A DNA stretch of 64,000 nt, taken from positions 117,923 through 181,922 of the forward strand of contig CALJUR010000121.1 in the NCBI GenBank assembly GCA_937975765.1. Reading direction: 5' to 3'. Each line of letters opens with the position of its first letter. Within the stretch, counting starts at the first letter, position 1. Source of the stretch: an uncultured Myxococcales bacterium (GTDB lineage Bacteria > Myxococcota_A > UBA9042 > DTJE01). Made by a program: the position numbers and the translations under genes. Shown one piece after another: positions 42,333 to 50,089 of this stretch. The notes beneath the pieces are model-generated. The model did no database searches. It saw only the letters and a list, made by a program, of their open reading frames with translations, and was not told the DNA's origin.

Positions 42333-43721
42333 TTACGGGAGCGCGTCGGCGGTGTAGGGTACCACCTCCACGGAAGTCACGCCCGGGATCGTCTTCAGCC
42401 CGGCATCGAGGTCTTTCGCCGTCCCGACGACCACGATGGCCGCCTCGCCGGGATGGTACTGCCGGCGCAGGGCGGCCGAGACCGCGGCGGCGTCCTGCGA
42501 CTTCACGCTGGCCACGTATCCCGACAGGAACCCCGCCGGCCGCTCGTACAGCAGGTCGGCCAGCGCCTCGTCGGCGCGCTTGCGGGCGGTCTCGACCCGG
42601 AAGGGGAACTGGTTGGCCAGGTGGTCCCGGGCGAAGGCGACCTCCTCCTCGGGCAGGCCGTTCACCGCGGCATCCCCCAGCAGGTCCAGCGCCAGCCGGA
42701 TGGCCGGGATGGTGTCCTTCACGCCGGGGAAGAAGGCGACGACCAGCGTCCCGAAATCCAGGCCCGCGGTGATGCTGGACGACACGCCGTAGGACCAGCC
42801 CCGCACCTCCCGGATCTCGCGCACCAGGCGCGACGTGAAGGTGCCTCCCATCGCGGTGTTGCCCACCAGCAGCGGGAACAGGTCCGGATCGCTCCACGCG
42901 ATCGAGGAGTGCCCCAGCATCACCTGCGTCTGCGTGCGGTCGGGCTTGTCCACGATCAGCACCCGCAGGCCCTTCGCCGGCACCGGGGGGGTCGGCAGCC
43001 GCATCGCGTCCCGGGGACCGTCCGGCACCCCGGCCGCCAGCGTGCGCGCCAGGCCCACGGCCCCCTCCCGGGACAGGTCGCCGGCAACCACGACGATCAC
43101 GTTCCCCTTCCGGACGAACCGCCGGTAGTAATCCACGCAGTCCTGGCGCCGCAGCCTCGCGACCGAGGCGGCGAACCCGATCGTCGGACGCCCCAGCGGG
43201 TGGCCCCGGTACAGGAAGCGGGCGAAGAAGTGCCGCGCCAGTTCGTCGTCGTCGTCCTGCAGGTTGCGGATGTCCTCCAGGACCAGCGCGCGCTCCTGGC
43301 GAAAGGCGTCGGCCGGGAACGAGGGGTGCGCCAGCACGTCCGCGACGATCGCGGCCCACCGGTCCAGGTACCGCGGCATCACGTCGCCCGCCACGACGAT
43401 GGCATCCTTCTGGGCCTCGGCCTCGATCGTCGCGCCCAGGTCGTTCACCTGGCCCATGATCGCCCGGTACGACCGGGTGGCGGTGCCCCGCAGCAGCATC
43501 GACGCCGCCAGGTTCGCCACGCCCTCGCGCCCCTGCGGGTCCTGCAGCGACCCGCCCTCGATCACCACCTCGACCTGGACCAGGCCCAGCCCGGGCTGCT
43601 CCACGTGGATCAGCCGCACGCCATCGACATCCACGACCTGCGCCATCGCCTCTCCCGCCAGCAGCCCCGCGGCCAGGAAGGCCGCGATCCCCGCGCCGCG
43701 AAGCCCGGACCGCCGGTCCAT
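42333..43721 (-). CDS. M16 metalloprotease-family protein, catalytically degenerate partner
   Basis: A 462-residue protein with a signal peptide (about residues 1-27, ending AMA). The M16 (insulinase/pitrilysin-type) fold is visible: VEVVIEGGSLQDPQGREGVANLAA, DYYRRFVRKGNVIVVVAGD, and the C-terminal VREIREVRGWSYGVSSS. Where active M16 members have HxxEH, this one has GREGVANLAASML, so the zinc site is missing. It follows by 15 bases an M16 gene with an intact site. Active/inactive pairs of this kind are known for bacterial M16B heterodimers. It is probably exported to the periplasm. Confidence 0.85.
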   Translation of the reverse strand: MDRRSGLRGAGIAAFLAAGLLAGEAMAQVVDVDGVRLIHVEQPGLGLVQVEVVIEGGSLQDPQGREGVANLAASMLLRGTATRSYRAIMGQVNDLGATIEAEAQKDAIVVAGDVMPRYLDRWAAIVADVLAHPSFPADAFRQERALVLEDIRNLQDDDDELARHFFARFLYRGHPLGRPTIGFAASVARLRRQDCVDYYRRFVRKGNVIVVVAGDLSREGAVGLARTLAAGVPDGPRDAMRLPTPPVPAKGLRVLIVDKPDRTQTQVMLGHSSIAWSDPDLFPLLVGNTAMGGTFTSRLVREIREVRGWSYGVSSSITAGLDFGTLVVAFFPGVKDTIPAIRLALDLLGDAAVNGLPEEEVAFARDHLANQFPFRVETARKRADEALADLLYERPAGFLSGYVASVKSQDAAAVSAALRRQYHPGEAAIVVVGTAKDLDAGLKTIPGVTSVEVVPYTADALP

Positions 43722-43736
43722 GCCCCTCCCGTCCGG

Positions 43737-45191
43737 TCAACGGGGGCGACCCGTCACGACGACCGCGCGCGACCGCGCCAGCAGTTTCCCCGCCACGCGC
43801 CGCACGTCCGCGGACGTGACCCCCCGCACGCCGTCCACGAACCCGAACATCCGCCGGAAGTCGCCGGCGGTTCTCTCGTAGGCGCCCAGTTGCGTCGCCC
43901 GCGCGCCGGCCGTCACCAGCGACCGCAGGAACGCCGCCTCCAGGTGGTTGCGGGCGCGGTCCAGTTCGACCTTCGTCGGCCCCCGCCGCGCCAGCCGCTC
44001 CAGTTCCTCGAACACCACGTCGATCGCCTGGGCCGAGGACTGGCCCTCGTTCAGGAAGACGTCGACCACGAACACCCCGTCCAGCGCCAGCGGCTCGGAC
44101 GCGCCATCGACGTCGGACGCCAGCGACAGCCGCTCCACCAGCCGGTCGTGCACGCGCGAGGACTCGGTCGCGAACAGGACCTCGTTGACCACGTCCAGCG
44201 CGAAGGTGTCCCCGGACGACGCGGGCACCGTGCGCCAGCCCATCCGCACTCGCTCCACGGCGACCGGCAGGGGCAGGTCCAGGTACCGCGGCCCGTCCGC
44301 CGCGACGGGCCCGGGCGGCGGCACGGCGGCCGGCACCTCCACCGGCCGAAGGGCGCCGTAGTACCGCGCGACCAGGTCCAGCACCGGCCGCGGCTGCACG
44401 TCGCCCGCGACCACCAGCGTGACGTTCCCCGGCGAGTACCACGTCCGGTAGAAGGCCAGGCAGTCGGCAAGCGTCAACGCGTCCAGGTCGGCGGCGTAGC
44501 CCAGCGTCGGCCGGGCGTAGGGGTGCCCCGGGAACAGGCGCTCGAACAGCGCCTCCTCGATCGCCCCGTCGGGGTCGTTGTCCACGCGGTACAGCCGCTC
44601 GTTCTTGACGACCTCCCGCTCGCTGTCCAGCTGCTCCTGCGTCAGCACCAGGTTCACCAGGCGGTCCGACTCCAGCCGGACCGCCAGGTCCAGCTGGGCC
44701 GCCGGCAGGTTCTCGTAGTAGAAGGTCCAGTCCAGCCAGGTGGCCGCGTTGGTCTGCGCGCCCGCCCGCTCCAGCAGCGTGTCGAACACCGGGTGCGGGT
44801 GCCGGGCCGTCCCCTTGAACATCAGGTGCTCGAAGAGGTGGGCGATGCCGGTCCGGCCCGTGGCCTCCTGCCGCGACCCGACACCCAGCCACGTCTGGAA
44901 CGACGCGATCGGGGCCGACGGGTCGCGCATCACGATGACGGACAGGCCGTTCCCCAGCACGTACCGGGCAGCGGTGACGTCCCCGCCCCAGGCCGCCCAC
45001 GCGTCCAGACGGATCCCGCTGCCCGGGGGAATCGCGGCGGTCGCATCGACGGGGACATCCTGCCGGGGGGCCGCCTCGGACGAGGCGGCGGCACCGGCCA
45101 GAGCGACGACGGGAATCACCGGAAGGCACCTCCATCCGCGGGCGGGGATCCGGCCGGCGGACACGGGAACGCGCGGCGTCCCCGACGTCAC
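43737..45191 (-). CDS. M16 zinc metalloprotease, active-site subunit
   Basis: A 484-residue M16-family protease with the intact HLFEHLMF zinc motif (HxxEH) near residue 120 and downstream LESDRLVNL carrying the third ligand Glu. The second half has EVLFATESSRVHDRL and the substrate-binding R/Y region. A weak Sec-type signal lies near residues 18-42. The GTG at 45191 is chosen because it overlaps the stop of the ArsA-like gene (GTGA) and has GGAGGGAGG upstream; an ATG five codons earlier is the alternative. It likely forms a heterodimer with the degenerate M16 gene that follows. Confidence 0.85.
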   Translation of the reverse strand: MTSGTPRVPVSAGRIPARGWRCLPVIPVVALAGAAASSEAAPRQDVPVDATAAIPPGSGIRLDAWAAWGGDVTAARYVLGNGLSVIVMRDPSAPIASFQTWLGVGSRQEATGRTGIAHLFEHLMFKGTARHPHPVFDTLLERAGAQTNAATWLDWTFYYENLPAAQLDLAVRLESDRLVNLVLTQEQLDSEREVVKNERLYRVDNDPDGAIEEALFERLFPGHPYARPTLGYAADLDALTLADCLAFYRTWYSPGNVTLVVAGDVQPRPVLDLVARYYGALRPVEVPAAVPPPGPVAADGPRYLDLPLPVAVERVRMGWRTVPASSGDTFALDVVNEVLFATESSRVHDRLVERLSLASDVDGASEPLALDGVFVVDVFLNEGQSSAQAIDVVFEELERLARRGPTKVELDRARNHLEAAFLRSLVTAGARATQLGAYERTAGDFRRMFGFVDGVRGVTSADVRRVAGKLLARSRAVVVTGRPR

Positions 45192-46150
45192 CGCCCCTCC
45201 CTCCACAGGCGGGCATCCAGGTGGTCGGCGAGGACCTCGATCCGCTCCCGGGGGGTCCGGCCGCCCTGCACGTCCGGCAGTTCGATCAGCGGCAGCGGGA
45301 CGCGGTTCCGCAGGCGCTGCAGGTGGGCGCGCTGGACGTCGGTCCGGTCGGCCATGAACAGGGCTCCGGACACCACGGCGCAGGCCGCGTCCGTCCGGTG
45401 GACGGAACGGGCGGCCAGGCCCAGCAGGTCCCTCTGGTCCTGCCGCAGCCGGCGCGCCTGGACCTGGTTCGCGAACACCGGCCCGAACGGAAAGCCCTGC
45501 TGGACCGCGAGGGTCTCGTACAACTCCTCGCTCTCCGCCACCGGCATCTCCTCCGGGGTCGTGACAATGTGAAACCGCGTGTCCACCCTGTCAAGCAGCA
45601 GCGCGCGCAGCCGCCGCGCGTCCTCGGCCAGCGGCCCGGCCGGCACCGTCGCCACCACGGCGGACGGGGCGGTCAGCAGGGACGTGCCGTGTCCCGTGGC
45701 CGGCGCGTCCAGGATCACCGTGTCCAGGCGCCCCAGCCCCGGCAGGCCGTCCGTGACCGAGTACGCGATCTTGCCGAACACCAGGATCTCGGGAACGCCG
45801 GGCAGCGCCGGCAGCAGCCTGCGCATGAAGGGGTTCTCGAAGACCAGCCGGTACAGCGCCCGCAGTTTCAGCTTCATCAGGCCGTACTCGCGCAGGGCGT
45901 CCTCCCACCCCACGCGGTGCGTCCAGAGGCCGGGCCGGCACTCGACCGGCTGGTATCCTTGGCCCGCCTTCCCGAACAGTCCCGGCACCACCGGGTTCGC
46001 GGCGACCTCGACGATCAGGGTCCGGCGGCCCCGGCGAGACGCGACGACCCCCAGCGCGGAGGCGACGGTGCTGCGGCCCACGCCGCCCTTGCCGACCAGC
46101 ACCACCAGCCTCGGGGGGGCGACGGGAACGGGGGCGGAGGTCCGGGGCAT
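45188..46150 (-). CDS. ArsA-family (GET3/ArsA-like) ATPase
   Basis: A 320-residue P-loop ATPase of the MinD/ArsA SIMIBI class. The deviant Walker A is GKGGVGRST near residues 20-28, followed by TLIVEVAANP, FGKAGQ, and LDTVILDAPATGHG (the Walker B/switch region, DAPATGH being typical of ArsA/GET3). It has a single ATPase half, unlike the duplicated ArsA pump subunit, and no arsenic gene is near, so arsenite transport is not supported. Single-domain ArsA-like proteins with unknown clients are common in Actinobacteria and Myxococcota-like genomes. It overlaps the following M16 gene. Confidence 0.8.
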   Translation of the reverse strand: MPRTSAPVPVAPPRLVVLVGKGGVGRSTVASALGVVASRRGRRTLIVEVAANPVVPGLFGKAGQGYQPVECRPGLWTHRVGWEDALREYGLMKLKLRALYRLVFENPFMRRLLPALPGVPEILVFGKIAYSVTDGLPGLGRLDTVILDAPATGHGTSLLTAPSAVVATVPAGPLAEDARRLRALLLDRVDTRFHIVTTPEEMPVAESEELYETLAVQQGFPFGPVFANQVQARRLRQDQRDLLGLAARSVHRTDAACAVVSGALFMADRTDVQRAHLQRLRNRVPLPLIELPDVQGGRTPRERIEVLADHLDARLWREGR

Positions 46151-46165
46151 CGGGTCCTCGCGGGG

Positions 46166-47251
46166 CTATGCCTGGCCGGGATCGGCGTACCGGGCGCGGA
46201 TCCCGTGGACCGTGCCGATGGCGTCGAACATCGCGACCACCATCCGGGGGTCGAAATGGCCGCCGGACTCCTCGCGGATGATCCGCTCGGCCTCGTCGGT
46301 CGAGTAGGCTTCCTTGTAGCAGCGGCGGGTCGTCAAGGCGTCGTACACGTCCGCCAGGGCCACGATCCGGGCCTCCACGGGGATGTCCTCTCCCTGCAGC
46401 CCGTGCGGGTATCCCTGCCCGTCGAACCGCTCGTGGTGCCACAGCGCGATGTTGCGGGCCATCTCGTCGGCGCGGGCCAGCCCCAGCAGTTCGTACCCGT
46501 ACAGGGTGTGCCGCTTCATCTGCTCGAATTCCCCGGGGTCCAGGCTCCCCTGCTTCTTCAGGATGGAGTCGGGGATCCCGACCTTGCCGACGTCGTGCAA
46601 CGACGCGTACCGCCGGATCCGGATGGCGTGCTCGCGAGGGAAGCCTAGTTGCGTGGCCAGCACGTAGGCATAGGCGCACACCCGCCGGATGTGGTGGCCG
46701 GTGTCGCCGTCCTTCATCGCGTTGGCCTTCTCCAGGGCGGCGACGATCCCGATCGTCAGATCCTCCAGTTCCGCCGTCCTCTCGTGGACGCGCTCCTCCA
46801 GCAGGCCCTTCTGGTCCAGCAGCAGCAGGTTGCGGGCCTCCAGTTCGTCGGTCAGCGTCTTGATGCGCATCAGCGACCGGACCCGCGCCTTCAGTTCCAT
46901 CGGGTGGAACGGCTTGGTCACGAAGTCGTCGGCGCCGGCCTCCAGCCCCCGGACCTTGTCCCGCACGTCCTCCAGGCCGGTCACCAGCACGATCGGGACC
47001 GTCCGGGTGCGCGGGTTCTCCTTCAGGACGGTGCACAGGCTGAACCCGTCCATGCGGGGCATCATCACGTCCGTGACGACCAGATCCGGGACGGTGCCCC
47101 GCTGGACCTCCTCCAGCACCTGCGCGCCGTCGCCGAAGGTCTTCAGGGCGTATCCCTGGGTCGATAGTGCCCTGGAAAACAGCGCGAGGTTGCCGTCCTC
47201 GTCGTCCACCAGGAACACCAGGCGCTGTCGAGGGGCCTCGCACGTGGACAT
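46166..47251 (-). CDS. Response regulator with HD-GYP (c-di-GMP phosphodiesterase) output
   Basis: A 361-residue regulator. The receiver domain (residues 10-130) has the acidic pair DDED, phospho-acceptor Asp in VVTDVMMPRMDG, and the KPF lysine. A short coiled coil (about 130-170) is followed by an HD-GYP domain: GHHIRRV, SLHDVGKVGIPDSIL, HTLYGYELL, and HHERFDGQGYPHGL, the GYP signature with GQGYP. HD-GYP domains degrade cyclic di-GMP, so phosphorylation probably controls second-messenger level. No kinase is adjacent. It lies 15 bases upstream of the ArsA-like gene. Confidence 0.9.
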   Translation of the reverse strand: MSTCEAPRQRLVFLVDDEDGNLALFSRALSTQGYALKTFGDGAQVLEEVQRGTVPDLVVTDVMMPRMDGFSLCTVLKENPRTRTVPIVLVTGLEDVRDKVRGLEAGADDFVTKPFHPMELKARVRSLMRIKTLTDELEARNLLLLDQKGLLEERVHERTAELEDLTIGIVAALEKANAMKDGDTGHHIRRVCAYAYVLATQLGFPREHAIRIRRYASLHDVGKVGIPDSILKKQGSLDPGEFEQMKRHTLYGYELLGLARADEMARNIALWHHERFDGQGYPHGLQGEDIPVEARIVALADVYDALTTRRCYKEAYSTDEAERIIREESGGHFDPRMVVAMFDAIGTVHGIRARYADPGQA

Positions 47252-47360
47252 CCGGACCGACCCCCGGTTCCCCGATCTGCCATTCTAGGCCAGCGCCCGG
47301 GCGGGGGCCAAGTCCGCGACGGCCCCGGGGTTTCGCGGGAGGAAGGGGCGGCCGGGGCAC

Positions 47361-48347
47361 CTACGCATCCAGGACCCGCAGGGCGTTCCCGCCCAGGATC
47401 GCGTCGGCCTCGGCCGGGGTGAAGCCGCGATCCGCCAGCCCCTCGGCCAGCCTCGGCCAGTCGCCGTGATCGCGGATCCCGGCGGGCGTCCAGGTGTACC
47501 CGTCCATGTCGGAGCCGACCGCGACGTGGTCGGGTCCCATCACCCAGGCCGCGTGGCAGACGTGGTCCAGGAAGGCGGACAGCGGCCGGCGCAGCAGGTG
47601 CCGGGCGTCCAGGAACGGCGGGAAGAGGATGATGCCGGCCACGCCGCCGGACCGGGCGATGCCGCGCGCCATGTCGTCGGACAGGTTGCGGGGGCGGTCC
47701 ACCAGGGCCCGCATGCCGGTGTGCGTGGAAACGACCGGGCCGGCATGGAGGTCCAGGACCTGCCGGATCCCGTCGTCGGACAGGTGCGCCACGTCCGGGA
47801 TCACGTGCCGCCGGCCCATGCGGTGCAGAACCTCCCGGCCCAGCGGTGACAGGCCTCCCCACGGGTGGACGGGGGATTCCGCGGCGTCGCCCAGGGGGTT
47901 GGCCACCATGTGCACCAGCGTCAGCAGGCGGACGCCGAGGTCGGCGAAGGTGTCGATCCGGGCCGGGTCCCCGTCCAGGCTGTGCCCGCCCTCGATCGCC
48001 AGCACCCCCGCGACCGCCCCCTCCCCCGCCGCCGCGCGGGCCTCGGCCCCCGTCCGGACCTGCCGCAGCCGTCCGCCGGACGCCTGCACCGCGCGCCGGA
48101 AGGTGCCGATCTGGGCCAGCGTGGCCCGGGCGCGGCTGATCCAGAAAAGCGGGCTGGGCGGGACGTAGGCCGTGAACGCCACGCAGCCGACCCCGCCCGC
48201 CCTGGCCGCCTCCAGGTCGAACCGGTTCCCCAGCGGGCCGTAGGGCACCGCGTCGGGACGGGGCCGGGACAGCGGCCGCCCAAGGTAGTGGCCGTTCAGC
48301 AGCCAGTGGGAGTGCAGGTCGACGTACAGGGAAGGCCGTGGGTTCAT
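47361..48347 (-). CDS. Membrane dipeptidase-like protein (peptidase family M19)
   Basis: A 328-residue TIM-barrel metalloprotein of the M19 (renal dipeptidase) family. Seen: an N-terminal DLHSH where the family usually has HxD, the bridging Glu in LAIEGGHSL, HMVANPLGD, VSTHTGMRALVDRPRNLSDD and HVAVGSDMDG. The residues for two zinc ions are mostly present; the HSH in place of HxD is a notable variant. No signal peptide is evident, so a cytoplasmic location is likely. Its start overlaps the radical SAM gene stop (ATGA), and the radical SAM start overlaps rdgB, giving a coupled trio. Confidence 0.8.
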   Translation of the reverse strand: MNPRPSLYVDLHSHWLLNGHYLGRPLSRPRPDAVPYGPLGNRFDLEAARAGGVGCVAFTAYVPPSPLFWISRARATLAQIGTFRRAVQASGGRLRQVRTGAEARAAAGEGAVAGVLAIEGGHSLDGDPARIDTFADLGVRLLTLVHMVANPLGDAAESPVHPWGGLSPLGREVLHRMGRRHVIPDVAHLSDDGIRQVLDLHAGPVVSTHTGMRALVDRPRNLSDDMARGIARSGGVAGIILFPPFLDARHLLRRPLSAFLDHVCHAAWVMGPDHVAVGSDMDGYTWTPAGIRDHGDWPRLAEGLADRGFTPAEADAILGGNALRVLDA

Positions 48348-49384
48348 CGCCTCTCCTCCGGGGTGCCGCCGGGCGCGGTGCCGTCGCAAAAGCGCGCGGC
48401 GTCCTCGAAGGGCTCGTCGCCGCGATCGAAGTCCGGACGGTAGAAGTCCTGGGCCTCCATCTCCTGCACCAGGGCGTTGTCGAAGCCCATCCTTTCGGCG
48501 GTGTCCAGCACGCGCCGGTACTCGCCGACCGACGTTCGGCGCGACAGCAGGACCTCGCGGGACGCCTGGTGGGCCGGGTAGTACTGGGACATCAGCGCGA
48601 CGCGGACGCGAGTGCCCAGCGAGTCCCGCACGAAGGCCAGCGATTCGCGGACCCCGGCCAGGTCGTTCGGCAGCACCAGCAGCCGCAGGATCAGCCCGCG
48701 GCGCAGCGTTCCGTCCGGGCCCGTCTCGTTGACCGTCCCCGCCTGCCGGGCCATCTCGAGGACCGCGGCCCGGGCTGCCGCGACGTATCCCACGGCGCCG
48801 CTGTATTCGCGAGCGCACTCCTCGTCGGAATAGCGCAGGTCGGCCAGGTACACGTCGACGACGCCGTCCAGCAGCCGCAGGGTCTCGACCGAGTCGTAGC
48901 CGCTGCTGTTGTAGACCAGCGGCAGGTCCAGGCCCCGGCGGGCGGCCGCGTCCAGCCCCGCCACCGCCCAGGGGACCACGTGCGACGGAGTGACCCAGTT
49001 GATGTTGTGGACGCCGCGGTCCTTCAGTTCCAGCATCCGGGACGCCAGGTCGTCCGAGGTGGTGGGCGCCTGCTGCCGCATCGCGGCCCCCTGGCTGATC
49101 GCGAAGTTCTGGCAGTAGATGCAGGCGAGGTTGCAGCCGCCGAAGAAGACCGTGCCCGACCCGCGGGTGCCCGAGATCTCGGGTTCCTCCCCGAAGTGCG
49201 CAGTCGAGGCGGCGACCACGGCGCCGGCCCCGATCCCGCAGCGGCCGGCCTCGCCGGCGGGCCGGTCGACCGCGCACAGGTGGGGGCACAGCCGGCAGGG
49301 GGACGACATCGCCTGCAGTTCGCGGACGCGCTGGGCCAGTTCGCCCGTGGCGGACAGGGCCCGGTAGGGAGGCAGCCAGGTCAT
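48344..49384 (-). CDS. Radical SAM protein, PflA/PflX-like
   Basis: A 346-residue radical SAM protein. An N-terminal four-Cys motif (C30, C33, C37, C49 in CRLCPHLCAVDR and GRCG) precedes the radical-SAM ligands CNLACIYC (C84, C88, C91). This combination matches the PflX/YgbO-like subgroup related to pyruvate formate-lyase activating enzymes. No glycyl-radical enzyme is nearby, so it is not evidently an activase; the substrate is unknown. The gene is translationally coupled to both rdgB upstream and the M19-like gene downstream. Confidence 0.82.
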   Translation of the reverse strand: MTWLPPYRALSATGELAQRVRELQAMSSPCRLCPHLCAVDRPAGEAGRCGIGAGAVVAASTAHFGEEPEISGTRGSGTVFFGGCNLACIYCQNFAISQGAAMRQQAPTTSDDLASRMLELKDRGVHNINWVTPSHVVPWAVAGLDAAARRGLDLPLVYNSSGYDSVETLRLLDGVVDVYLADLRYSDEECAREYSGAVGYVAAARAAVLEMARQAGTVNETGPDGTLRRGLILRLLVLPNDLAGVRESLAFVRDSLGTRVRVALMSQYYPAHQASREVLLSRRTSVGEYRRVLDTAERMGFDNALVQEMEAQDFYRPDFDRGDEPFEDAARFCDGTAPGGTPEERR

Positions 49385-50073
49385 GCCCCTCCCGCGGCCG
49401 GGGCCCGCAGCGCCCGCAGGGCATCCCGCAGCGCGCGAAACGCATTGCCACGGTGCGAAAAGCCGTTCTTCTCGGCCGCCGTCAGTTCGGCGAACGTCTT
49501 CTGCACGTCGTCGCGCCAGAACACGGGGTCGTAGCCGAAGCCCTCATGGCCGCGCGGGGTGTCGATGATCCGGCCCGAGACCTCGCCCTCGGCCGCCAGC
49601 AGCGCGACGCCCGGCGGGGCGTGGGGGTGGTCCCGCAGCAGGCGCACGCATCCGGGCAGCCGGGCCGGGAGGTCGCGAGGCAGGTCCGACGGGGGCAGCA
49701 GGCAGGCCACGTTGCAGACGAACCGGGCCCGCCGGTCCTCGACGCCGCGCAGCGCCGCCAGCAGCTTGCGGATGTTGGCCACGTCGTCGTGCCCATCCCC
49801 CCCGGCGTAGCGGGCGGAATGCACGCCCGGCGCGCCGCGTAGGGCCGCCACCTCCAGCCCCGAGTCGTCGGCGAAGGTGGGCAGCCCGGTCGCCAGGAAC
49901 ACCCCGGCCGCCTTCAGCACCGCGTTGTCCAGGAACGAGTCGCCGGTCTCCTCGGGCAGGGTCGCGATCCCCAGGGCGGCGGGCGACAGGATCTCCAGGT
50001 CCAGATCGTGCAGGATCCCCGCCACCTCGCGGACCTTGCCGCGGTTGAAGGTCGCGAACACGAAGCGCCGCAT
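49381..50073 (-). CDS. rdgB: RdgB/HAM1 non-canonical purine NTP pyrophosphatase
   Basis: A 230-residue house-cleaning enzyme that hydrolyses XTP, ITP and dITP to monophosphates. Seen: ATFNRGKVREVAGIL, FADDSGLEV with the metal-binding Asp pair, GFGYDPVF, and SHRGNAFRALRDAL near the C-terminus. Length is slightly above the usual 195-200 residues because of a loop at about 105-150. Its stop overlaps the radical SAM start (ATGA). Confidence 0.93.
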   Translation of the reverse strand: MRRFVFATFNRGKVREVAGILHDLDLEILSPAALGIATLPEETGDSFLDNAVLKAAGVFLATGLPTFADDSGLEVAALRGAPGVHSARYAGGDGHDDVANIRKLLAALRGVEDRRARFVCNVACLLPPSDLPRDLPARLPGCVRLLRDHPHAPPGVALLAAEGEVSGRIIDTPRGHEGFGYDPVFWRDDVQKTFAELTAAEKNGFSHRGNAFRALRDALRALRAPAAGGA

Positions 50074-50089
50074 CGGATCCTCCCGGGGG

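Noticed and set aside
45188..46150. Arsenite efflux (ars) operon suggested by the ArsA-like ATPase
   Set aside because: Only one ATPase half, no arsB, arsR or arsC nearby; the neighbours are M16 proteases.
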